From positions 16,682,096-16,746,095 of the forward strand of contig OZ022591.1 of the NCBI GenBank assembly GCA_963669155.1: a stretch of DNA of 64,000 bases. The letters run 5' to 3'. Each line of letters begins with the position of its first letter. The first letter of the stretch is position 1. Both the position numbers and the translations under genes were made by a program. The DNA comes from Arbacia lixula. Lineage: Eukaryota > Echinodermata > Echinoidea > Arbacioida > Arbaciidae. Under the pieces are notes generated by a model that was given only the letters and a program-made list of their open reading frames with translations, had not been told where the DNA came from and searched no databases. Shown piece after piece: positions 27,359 through 36,446 of the stretch.

Positions 27359-30300
27359 TAATGATAATAATAACTGACTTCGCTAATTCGAAGTGCATTA
27401 GAGCCCACTTGATTATGTCTATATACAATGTCAATATCGACTTTCTTTCAGGATTCGATGAGTATTTCCCGAACCTCTCGCCGCTGACTAATCGCCGCAA
27501 CCCTTGGTTCCTGGAGTACTGGGAGGTCCTACACAACTGCACATGGGCAACGGAAGACACCATAGCCAGTCACAACCGTGTGGTTCACCGGCCACCCCAC
27601 CGCCCCCGCTTCCCCCGCTGCTGCTCCGGGCAGGAGCGGTTCAACGCCTCGGCTGGCTATCATCAGCTCTACCAGCTGCAGTTCGTTGCGGACGCCCTCC
27701 TGGCCTTTGCCTACGCTCTGAGGGATATGCACGCCGAGCGGTGCAGCGGCGTGCCCGGGCTGTGCGCCGACATGAGGCCTGTCGACGGCAAGGATCTCCG
27801 AGAATATCTAAAGAGAGTTCACTTTAAAGGTAATTATGTAAAATTATTTTACATTATTTTACATCGCTGTATTAGAAAAAAGTAAATACAGTACTTAATA
27901 CGCTTAAATCATGTTATCATTATAACAGTCATAGCATACATGAACTATTTGATATTAATCGTTTACAACTGTAAGTTGGTGAACCAACCTATCATAAAAC
28001 CACTAAAATGTAGTTGTGCAGAAGAATGGTTCTCCATCACCATGATCACACGTTAACGTGTACGACAATGGTTCCAGAGCTTTGTAGTTACATTGTTTAT
28101 TTGTTGCATACACTTTATTTAAATTGGTATTTAAAAAGAGCATATAGGTTTACCATGCCCACCCAAGGTTTTCACCTAAATAGGATATCCAAGTATATCC
28201 CAATTTCTTTCATAGCGAGGTGTGTGTTAGAATTGATTTTCACCATTCACCACTCATGTTCATTTCAGAATAAAATTGTTACACCCACTTTCACGCAACA
28301 AAGCTGCCGATTTGAGTTGTTAGCCCGGCAAGTAACGTTTGTTTTGTTCACGAAGGTCGAGATAAGACTGAAGGTAATGAAGTGTAATGTGTCAGACAAG
28401 AGCAATTTACGTTTGAATGTTGAGTTAAAGATGTTTCGATTACTATTCCCTGAGGTGTACTCCAAACATGAAAATCAGGTCAATTTGGTTTCTTAGCATT
28501 CGTTGTCATCTCCTTCCACATTATAGATACGTAGGACGCATTATACCTCGTCCAACTAAACACAACAAAAAAAGTCAGTCCCCTCCCCCCCCCCCCCTCC
28601 CCCTTAGGCAAAATAGCATATCTTTTTATCAAAGAGGTTTTGGGCAAAATAATTTAGCAGGATTCTTTCTTAACTTATTTAGTAACTTATGTGTGAAAAT
28701 TACATTAACTTCTTTCCGACCAACCTATACGACCTCATGTGTTGGCAATAGCTAGGACGCATTACGGCCTTTCTGATGATGTATTTTAGCCCCTAATTTA
28801 TTTCTCATTCCACATAACTCTTTTCGACCACCATGTGCTCCCCCACGAGATAGCAATTTATAGGACGCATTCCCTTTGATGACGATTGGAATGTGCAGAG
28901 TGGCTCAGAATCCGAAGTGTAATCTAGTTGCGCCCCTCGTTTCCTTCTTATTCCAAATACCTCTTTCCGCCTACCATATAGGCCTACTTCCCCATGTTTT
29001 GGCAATAATTGGACCCATCGCACCTTTCCCACTGATAAAGATATAAATATGCAGAGTGGCTTATAATCCGAAGCGTAATTTATTTTCACCCCTCTTATCC
29101 CTCTTATTCTATATACCTCTTTCCGATTACCCTTTACTCTCCTCCCACCAGAAAGCAATATGTAGGACGCATCGCGCCCTTTCCAGTGATGACGATAAGT
29201 ATGCCACGTATGCAGAGTGGCTTAATATCGTGAGTTTATTTTCTCTACTCCTATTTCCACAATTTCCGATTCCCGTTATAGTCCCCGCAGGGCGGTAATA
29301 AGTAATTGGTTCAAGCATTGTGCCCTAATGATGACGACATAACTAGCCCTGAGTGGTTTATAATTTTCAATGTTTTATTTTTCGACCCTCTTATCACACT
29401 CACCACTCACCGACCCTACTTAGGAATCACGGGTGCCCACTTGAGCTTTGATGAGAGTGGGGATGGTCCGGCTCGCTACACCCTGCTCAACTACCAGCAG
29501 GTTTCCCCAGGGGAGTACAAGTACGTCACTGTCGGCCACTACTCCAATAAGCTGCACCTCAACGGCTCCGGGCTCAGGTTTAAGCTGAGCGAACCCGAGT
29601 ACCCGGCGTCGCAATGCGGCGTCCCTTGCCTACCGGGGGAGAAGAAGGTGATCCTCAACGACAATTGCTGCTGGCGATGCGAGCCGTGCGGAGACTTCTC
29701 CAAGTATTATCTCGTGGATGAGGAGACGTGCGGAAAGTGTGAGCGGGGTAGCAGGACGAACGCCTCGCACAACGGCTGCGTGCTCATACCAGCGAAGCCT
29801 ATACAGCCAGATGGATGGGTCGTCTTTGTGATTGTCTTCGCGGCTCTGGGAATCTTCACAACGGGCGTTATCGGTCTTGTTTTTATTCGCTACCGGAGAA
29901 CGCCACTTGTCAAGGCCTCCGGGAAGGAACTGATGACGGTTCTTCTCATTGGCGTCTTCCTCTGCTACAGCATCTCGATTCTGTTCTTCGTCTATCCCAC
30001 CTCAATCATATGCGGCCTGCACCAGCTGGTCATGTCGCATGGGTTCACGGTCTGTTACAGCGCCATCCTCGTCAAGACCAATCGCGTCCATCGCATCTTC
30101 CAGAATGGTCGGTCTACACCGAAACGCCCGGACTTCATCAGCCCGATGTCTCAGGTCATCATCACCGTGATCATTATCGGCGTTCAGGCGATTCTGTCGG
30201 CCGTCTTGATGGCCGCGAATCCGCCTCACGTGATGCGCTCCAACGCGAACGACGACGAAGTGTATTTAGTGTGTCACTGGTTTGTGGACCACTTCTCTCT

Positions 30301-30703
30301 TCTCACCATGGCCTACCCGTTACTCCTCATGCTGCTGTGTACCGCCTATGCCTTTCTCACGAGGAAAATCCCCTGCCAGTTCAACGAGGCCAAGTTCATC
30401 GGCTTCACTCTCTACACGACGTGTATCATCTGGCTCGCGATGGTCCCCATCTATGTTCTCACAGCCTCGAACTTGCAGCTGCGGATCATAAGCATCGGCT
30501 TCGCCGTGTGCCTCAGTGCTAGCGTCAGCCTTGCGTGCCTTTTCGCGCCCAAGGTCTACACCGTGCTCTTCAGACCCAACCGCAACGTGCGCATGAACAC
30601 AGCCATGAAGAAGGTGGGCAAGTGCCACCACTCCATGCAGTCCCAAAGTGCCTGTAGCCAGGTGGATTCATCCACGCCTGATCCAGAGCGAGAAATGCTT
30701 TGA
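23284..30703 (+). CDS. Metabotropic glutamate receptor, group II-like, 3' three exons (5' part missing)
   Basis: The last 615 codons of a class C GPCR, in exons 23284-23472, 27452-27829 and 29424-30703; every junction is GT-AG in phase 1. In order it encodes the second lobe of the Venus-flytrap domain (HFIWIGSDSW keeps the ligand-contacting Asp of mGluRs), a nine-cysteine linker, seven hydrophobic helices and a tail of about 40 residues. The block FNEAKFIGFTLYTTCIIWLA and the TM7 stretch CLFAPK resemble group II receptors (mGluR2/3) more than groups I or III, by eye. Such receptors bind glutamate or a related amino acid at the plasma membrane and couple to Gi/o. The signal peptide and first lobe (about 270 residues) are absent. 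No matching exon was found upstream, so the gene probably starts outside the window or behind a very long intron. Confidence 0.88.
23517..23668. mobile_element. MITE with AAAACAACTGG termini, copy 1
   Basis: Ends TTAAAACAACTGGCTCTAAA and TTTCGAACCAGTTGTTTTGA. The interior (GTAGAGCATGCAGCGGTAAT, CACTAGCCCGCCAGACAATA) matches 39561-39716. It lies just after the first receptor exon in the window. Confidence 0.8.
25060..25398. repeat. TCC then TTC triplet microsatellite (receptor intron)
   Basis: About 340 bp, mainly TCC in the first half and TTC in the second. Poly-Leu, poly-Ser or poly-Glu ORFs on both strands are artefacts. Confidence 0.95.
25549..25664. repeat. Dispersed repeat, copy A
   Basis: GGTGACATCATATCCATTGT to GATATTGTCTAGCGGGCTAA matches 26296-26412. 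Its end resembles the inverted interior of the MITE at 39561. Confidence 0.7.
25694..25820. repeat. ATC triplet microsatellite (receptor intron)
   Basis: Interrupted CAT/ATC triplets, purest at 25772-25819. Confidence 0.93.
26296..26412. repeat. Dispersed repeat, copy B
   Basis: GGCGACATCATATCCAATGG to GATATTGTCTCACGGGCTTA; partner of 25549-25664. A CRE-bearing MITE begins exactly at its end. Confidence 0.7.
26411..26575. mobile_element. CRE-bearing MITE, copy 2 (one arm)
   Basis: Left end TTAAAAGGATAGTTCACCCT and arm ATATTAGTGAAGGTTTGA, then TGACGTCA at 26552-26559. The right arm is missing. Confidence 0.8.
27282..27374. repeat. AAT triplet microsatellite (receptor intron)
   Basis: TAATAATCATAATAATC followed by about 17 AAT units, ending about 75 bp before the acceptor of the exon at 27452. 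Confidence 0.93.
27452..27829 (+). CDS. mGluR-like exon, distal ligand-binding domain
   Basis: Encodes 126 codons: GFDEYF, then RRNPWFLEYWE, CSGQERF, a helix QFVADALLAFAYALRDMH, and the disulfide region CSGVPGLCADMRPVDG. All are collinear with mGluRs. Where mGluR1 has Lys in the DAMKPIDG contact, this protein has Arg (ADMRPVDG), as mGluR2 does in the same block from memory. An insert of about 15 residues rich in Arg, His and Pro precedes CSGQE. The exon is GC-rich against an AT-rich intron. Confidence 0.9.
28500..29423. repeat. Degenerate ~150-bp tandem array ending at a splice acceptor
   Basis: Units share TTTCCGACTACC, GGCAATA, TAGGACGCATC, CAGTGATGACGATAA, TATGCAGAGTGGCTTA and CACCCCTCTTATCC. 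The TAGGACGCA-like landmark recurs at 28532, 28753, 28861, 29008, 29163 and, diverged, 29306. The last unit runs into TTCGACCCTCTTATCACACT, just before the receptor exon acceptor at 29423. Confidence 0.8.
28549..28710. repeat. Partial copy of the C/G-tipped element
   Basis: AACTAAACACAACAAAAAAAG, a C-rich run and GAGGTTTTGGGCAAAATAAT match the left arm of the 35217-35995 element. It is inserted into the first unit of the tandem array ahead of the receptor's last exon. Confidence 0.65.
29424..30703 (+). CDS. mGluR-like terminal exon: cysteine-rich linker, 7TM domain, tail
   Basis: A 1280-nt terminal exon. It starts GITGAHLSFDESGDGPARY (end of the Venus-flytrap domain) and continues through nine cysteines between QCGVPC and HNGC (the NCD3G-type linker). 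Seven hydrophobic helices follow, from DGWVVFVIVF (TM1) to SASVSLACLFAPKVY (TM7). TPLVKASGKEL before TM2 and KTNRVHRIF after TM3 are family signatures. The tail ends DPEREML with no obvious PDZ-binding motif. The stop is TGA at 30701-30703. Confidence 0.93.
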
Positions 30704-30721
30704 CCGACGAAGTATGTGGGC

Positions 30722-30900
30722 TTAAAGAGATAGGTCACCCTGAAAAAGGGGTTGCTTTCAATAGAAGCAGAAAAATAAAAGGAACACATTAGTGAACGTT
30801 TGACAAAAATCCGTCAAAGGATAAGAAAGTTATAATCTTTCGAAATTTCAGTTTTGTGACGTCACATGCGAGGTATCTTCAGGGTGAGCTATCCCTTTAA
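30722..30900. mobile_element. CRE-bearing MITE, copy 3 (receptor 3' UTR)
   Basis: Starts 18 bp after the receptor stop codon. Ends TTAAAGAGATAGGTCACCCT and AGGGTGAGCTATCCCTTTAA; TGACGTCA at 30857-30864. It contains AATAAA at 30774-30779. Confidence 0.85.
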
Positions 30901-33120
30901 AGACATGCACTAACAAAGGCCGAAATGCTGCTGCGGTGGACAATGCACTGTGTCACACTATCTGTGAGTCAGACAGTCCGATTTAGCAGTGGACCACCAG
31001 ACTTGGCCGTAAACTTTCAAAATTTCCGGCGAGAGGTCCTTCAAGAATGAGAAAGACATCGTGTGTAAAATGAATCTAAACCACGGACCGGACTTCGTTG
31101 GATAGATTATCGTGGTTTTACTGCCTTTAAATATTTTGCAACATGCGTTACTGACTCTAACATGGCGTCATTCGTTGCATCTATTACGATATGATATGTA
31201 TATGACAAAGTTTATTCTGCTTCGGGGGAAAAAATGAGAGAAATATATATATCATGCTTTACAGAGCAGATTCACATATTTTCGGAGGGTTATGAAAATT
31301 CCGTTGTCGTGCTCGGACAAAGTTTTTTTTCGGCGCAAAAGAACTCATTTCACAACCCCCCCCCCCCCCCCCCATCTCCCCCGCCCTCTATGAACAATGT
31401 TATGGTCATTAAATTGTGGATCCGCAACTCCATACTCTGTTGATTCAGGAGATTCCTTGTACATCTCTGTTAGCTGCAAAGAGAGAAAAACAAACCATTA
31501 TGCACACGCATGGACTATACTTGGCGATTGTATTGTGTATTTTTTAGCTCAATGCGGTATCGTTCTTTGTTAATACAATGCGATATTTGTTACTAGATAT
31601 TAAATCCTACCTGCTAACTTGCACAAGGCTTTGTTTACTAAAGTGAGGCGACATACATCCTACGTTGCAAATGAACGATACCAGCGTCATTGTTATGTGT
31701 CGTTTGAACCGTTGCTGATTATTGAAATTAGCACATGATTTTATTTTTTGCACATATTGTAGTAATTATGTTTTGTTCTTTTTTTTTTCGACACTTCCTT
31801 GTATAGAAAACTATATGTAGAACATGCTTTTCGACAAATTTCTTGAAAGCAGATGTTTATTTTGTCTTTTGGATGAGAAATAGATCTAGAAAAAATAAGG
31901 AATAATCTAGATCAAGAAGACATCAGACCACTTTGATGACTTTCCAGCAGTGTTAAGATATATCTTATATGGACGACTCTAAATAAAAACGCATTTCACA
32001 AATTACACTATTGATCGATTTTCTATTTTGGATTCATCGTCATGGTCTATACAAATTAGAGCTTATGTTTTTTTTTTTTTTTATTATAATTTCACCCTCT
32101 ACTTTGCTAGTTGCAGCCAGGAAATGAAAACATCGTTTGTGGATTGACAAGTGGTTTTATCAATAGAATACTCATAATAAAGTATTCGGCTCATGTGGTC
32201 TTTTCAAAGGCTGAAGTTGTATATTTTGTTTATAGCACATACCTTAATTTTGTTATATTTGTAATGCATAGAATATTATTTTGTGCATAAGTCTGTCGGC
32301 ATCTTCGTATTGGTAGCCTACTAGGTTTTATAAAAAAAACTTTTGACACTTTTTGAAAATGATTAATAATTAGTTTCAACTCACATCTACCTGATATTAA
32401 CACATCATTTAGTCAAGGGATGTAAACATTTTAGAGACAGGTTTTGTGACATTTCATAGATTACTTTTCTTGTAATAAACCTTCGAATATTTAATGAGAT
32501 TTTCACTTTTGGACAAATTTACATCTGAAAATGTGTGTGTATAAGATACTCAATTCAACAATGGCCATTGTGCATTCCACATGCCAACCCGCAACTTCTT
32601 TTCTGCCAGAAGCATCATGCATTATTAATGACACGGTGATGGAAGTTCCAAATGGATTAACAGGTGTGATGCACAATGGTCATTGTTGGGTCCTGAATTA
32701 ATAATCTTATACACACAAGTTATTTTTCAAAAGGGTCAAAAGTTGTTTTTAACACCCAGTATTAGTCTCAACTCTCTGTGTGATGTTGGGGCATTCTTGC
32801 ACAAGAAATTCACACAACTCCCGCAGAGGAATATAGTTTATTCTGCACACAGAACGTTAATCTTGAGACACGCAAATACATGTACGAATGGCGAACAAAA
32901 TGCATTTTGTGCAATATGTCTTTTCATTGTTTTATTTTTGTGGATGTAATATATTTTTGTATCCTGTGATCTGATATGGGATGTGCATAATGGCGTATAG
33001 GGGTGTTTTCAAAGTGTTTCTTTATCCTTGCACTTTATGCGTAATAAGATGTCACGAGGTGCTATTGCTTTGTGTTATGTGCCCATCAGTCCGTCCGTTT
33101 GTCTGTCCGTGGAGAATATA
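30901..33120. other. Receptor 3' flank, no further gene
   Basis: Probably contains the rest of the receptor 3' UTR. AATAAA occurs at 31982-31987, but no transcript end can be fixed. There are only short ORFs. Confidence 0.5.
31356..31373. repeat. Poly-C tract (18 bp)
   Basis: An uninterrupted C run inside otherwise AT-rich DNA, preceded by CATTTCACAA. Confidence 0.95.
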
Positions 33121-33240
33121 CATACATAAACACACATACACCCATACATATATACATACATACATACATATATACGTACATACATACATACATACATACA
33201 TACAAACATACATACATACATACAAACATACATACACCCA
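33121..33240. repeat. ACAT tetranucleotide microsatellite
   Basis: About 120 bp of CATA/TACA tetramers. Tyr/Thr/His-rich and Cys/Val/Tyr-rich ORFs in it are artefacts. Confidence 0.93.
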
Positions 33241-33800
33241 TGTGGCCGCGACTACATATATCATAAAACAATATTGTATATAATGCATAATAAACTTTCA
33301 CAGTATGAACGGGTATATGTGCCTAAGAAATAACACATAAGACCTGCCCGTACAAACCGAGTTGCATTAGTAAAGTTTACCTTTAACCTATAATAACGTG
33401 CGTTTGTTCCCGCAAACGCATGCAGTATATATTGGATCTCTCTCCTGATTTCACCATGGAAAATGAACATGATAAATGATCAACACGTGAACATTTGAAA
33501 GCATACTCCTTTTTAAATAATTGTTGTCTCTTTCTTAATTCAAACACAACAATATACGTGTATAATATGTGTATGCCACATCAATGATTATTGACGATCG
33601 ATTTCAGAGAGTAATGAATAATGTTAATAGAAATAATAATATCATGTTGTTGCCTGCACTACTTGGATTTTCTCAAATTTGTGAAGGGTGATTTTTTTCT
33701 TCTCTTTTTTTTTTCATTTCTCCTTGTCACTTCAGCGTGTACATGGTGAATGCAACGTTTTATTAAAACTTTTTCTGACGTTTTGTTTGTCTTTTATATT

Positions 33801-34000
33801 NNNNNNNNNNNNNNNNNNNNNNNNNNNNNNNNNNNNNNNNNNNNNNNNNNNNNNNNNNNNNNNNNNNNNNNNNNNNNNNNNNNNNNNNNNNNNNNNNNNN
33901 NNNNNNNNNNNNNNNNNNNNNNNNNNNNNNNNNNNNNNNNNNNNNNNNNNNNNNNNNNNNNNNNNNNNNNNNNNNNNNNNNNNNNNNNNNNNNNNNNNNN
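33801..34000. other. Assembly gap (200 N)
   Basis: Exactly 200 undetermined bases, so the size is probably nominal. It is flanked by a T-rich tract and an AAAAAAAGG run. Confidence 0.99.
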
Positions 34001-34352
34001 GGAAAAAAAGGAGGGGCATACGCGCTTGATTAATACAGACATGAAAAGCACAAAGTTGACACATTTTTTCTCCCAAGTAATTAGTGTGTGTGTGAGTGTG
34101 CGCGCGCGCGTATGTGTGTGCGTGTGTGTTCATGTTTGTGGGTGTGTGGGTGTGTGCCTATGGTTTTAAAAAAATAATAGTGATAATGACATTTTGTCAC
34201 AAAATAGTTTCGACTCATCTTGAAAATTTGAAGGGCAAGTGTCCGGCATGTGTTTGTGTTAAAAGAATAAAACTGCGGCTATCAGCAAATTTACTCAAAA
34301 TTGCGTGAATACATAAAGTCCCCACACATTTGAGGAACATACATAGGGTGGC

Positions 34353-34371
34353 GGGGGGGGGGGGGGGGGGG
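34353..34371. repeat. Poly-G tract (19 bp)
   Basis: An uninterrupted run of 19 G flanked by GGTGGC and CGCAGTTG. No arm of the C/G-tipped element is visible next to it. Confidence 0.95.
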
Positions 34372-35216
34372 CGCAGTTGCGATTAAGGTCACTGTGTAGA
34401 GTCCAAACTGAAAATCAGAAGAGTCCCTCGAGTTGCTCCTTGTTATGAGACCAACGGTATCATCATGCTGAGGATAATCAGAGATGAAACATACGTTTTT
34501 GCTTCAAAAGTCCATATTTACGAACCCCATGCAGAGGGTAATTCAATATTTTTTTTCTCGTCCATATAAACGATTTGGTGTTTTTGATAACATTTCCTAT
34601 AGCGCATAATAAATTGAGGGCGCTATTTCCATTCAACTAATCATCGGGATTGCATCAGCTCCCCCGACTTTCGTTTTCAAAATTTCAGTTCAGATGTGAA
34701 ATGTCTTGTTAAAGTGAAGAATGCATCCCGTTGAAAATGTTTGATTATGGTAAGGCCTACGCAAGGGTATACCATTCTTCCCCAAACTTTCCTTCTGAAT
34801 TAAAAATGAATAACATACAGAACGATAGAGACTATAATAATAGGTGAATTTCAAATTAGTAGATGGAATGAGTGGAATCCACTTATAAATGCTTTAATCC
34901 TATTTTGTTGTTAATGCATGGGTTGGGTCTGTTGTGTTTTCCTATTAGTGGATGATTATATCATGGATACATTACAGGGGCACCTTAATTCTTAGCAGTT
35001 TAATTGCGAGATATGAATTTCCCTTTTCTTTAGAGATAGCTAGCCACGTTATTCACAGCGATCACATGGACTCATTAAAAGAAAGGCAGCACCTATATTC
35101 TGGGACTCTGTCGTGCGAAGAAGGGCCCTTTCTCCGCCAGAGGTCACTTCTGATGACATGGGAAAATAAAATGCCCACTTCGACCATCATCTCATGGTTC
35201 AGCCGAGCTCTGAACT

Positions 35217-35995
35217 AAACACAACAAAAAAAGTAAGCCCCCCCCCCCCCCCCCCCAAGCAAAATACCATAGGCCTAACTTTTTATCGATGAGGTTTATG
35301 GAAAAAATACTTTGGCAAGATTGTTCCTTAACGTATCGACTAACTTCTCACATTAATCCAATAAGTCATAGGCCTACATGAGTGGGCAAATTTAAAGGGG
35401 CAAAAATGTCATTTTTCAAAAGTCACAAGGGTAGGCCTAAATGTTTTGCCGTTTTATAGTACATTTTGACATCTCGTGTATTCACTATAAAAAAAATGCA
35501 CAAAAATGACTTCTTGTGTTTACAGTATACGAGGTCATGTTACATCTTTGTCAAAATATTCAGGGTTTTATTTTTTTTACCATTTGAGGGTTTTTAAAAG
35601 TTTCAAAACTCAAGAGGGATGAGTATAGGCCTATTTGTTAAACGGTGCACCACTGAATCAGAACAACGGGTAAGTGTCGGGATAGGTGTTAGTCCATCGA
35701 GAGATGGATGATAAACAATAAAAGGATATAAATTATGCACCAGAAATGGAATTCATCAGAAATTCATAAGACAGAATCCCAAAATTACCCTTAGTGACAT
35801 TTTTGCCTGTAAAATTTGCCCACTCATAAGAATGCATGACTAATTGGGTTAATGTGATTTTCACATATAAGTTAGTCAATGAGTTAAGGAACAATCCTGC
35901 TAAATTATATTGCCCAAAACCTCTTCGATACAAAGTTACGCTTTTTTGCTCGGGGGGGGGGGGGGGGGGGGGGGACTTACTTTGTTTGTGTGGGT
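35217..35995. mobile_element. Inverted-repeat element with homopolymer C/G tracts in its termini
   Basis: The left end reads AAACACAACAAAAAAAGTAAG followed by C19. The right end reads G23 (35952-35974) followed by ACTTACTTTGTTTGTGTGG, its inverse. Inner arm sequences (AGCAAAATACC, GATGAGGTTT, TTGTTCCTTAA) also pair across the element. Partial copies lie at 181-462 and 28549-28710. Confidence 0.75.
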
Positions 35996-36407
35996 TTTCC
36001 TCTCAATTAAATCCCTGTCATTTGGGGGCTCAGATGCAATGTAGGCCTACCAATGAGCGCTTCTCAGTACAACACACCCCTCACACACCTCCGGAAAAAA
36101 AAATCGGGGGCCTGAATTGTACGCTGTACTTTTCCAATATATCGCGCAATTTGGCTTATATTTTTAGTTTTGCAGGCAACCCTCGGTCGTAGTAGCGGTT
36201 ACTTTACACACAGTGGTACGAGTTTGTGATGTTTTTTTCACGGGTTTCATTGCATTAATCGCCACTCGATGTTCACATTGCCACACGTACGTTACGTAGT
36301 ACGTGAAACTTAAACAGCACAGGGCAGGGATGCCAGCAGTGCAGTGAAAGTGGAAGTCTTCCAGATACGAGAACGATTCTTGTTTCGCAAATTAATCAAT
36401 TTTAAAG

Positions 36408-36446
36408 ATGGCCTCTCACTTGTCTCGAGCTGCATCAGCACGATTG
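36408..36446 (+). CDS. ACAT1: ACAT1 exon 1 (start codon, leader)
   Basis: Encodes residues 1-13, the first half of the mitochondrial leader ([13 protein letters not shown]). The ATG follows AAAG, and the exon ends in phase 0 at a GTGAGT donor. The transcription start was not identified; no TATA box is evident just upstream. Confidence 0.85.

Noticed and set aside
28500-29423. Regularly spaced repeats as a CRISPR-like array
   Set aside because: Units of about 150 bp are degenerate throughout, without short constant repeats and unique spacers, and the DNA is animal.
33688-34169. ORFs spanning the N gap
   Set aside because: They exist only because undetermined bases were translated as open; no sequence supports them.
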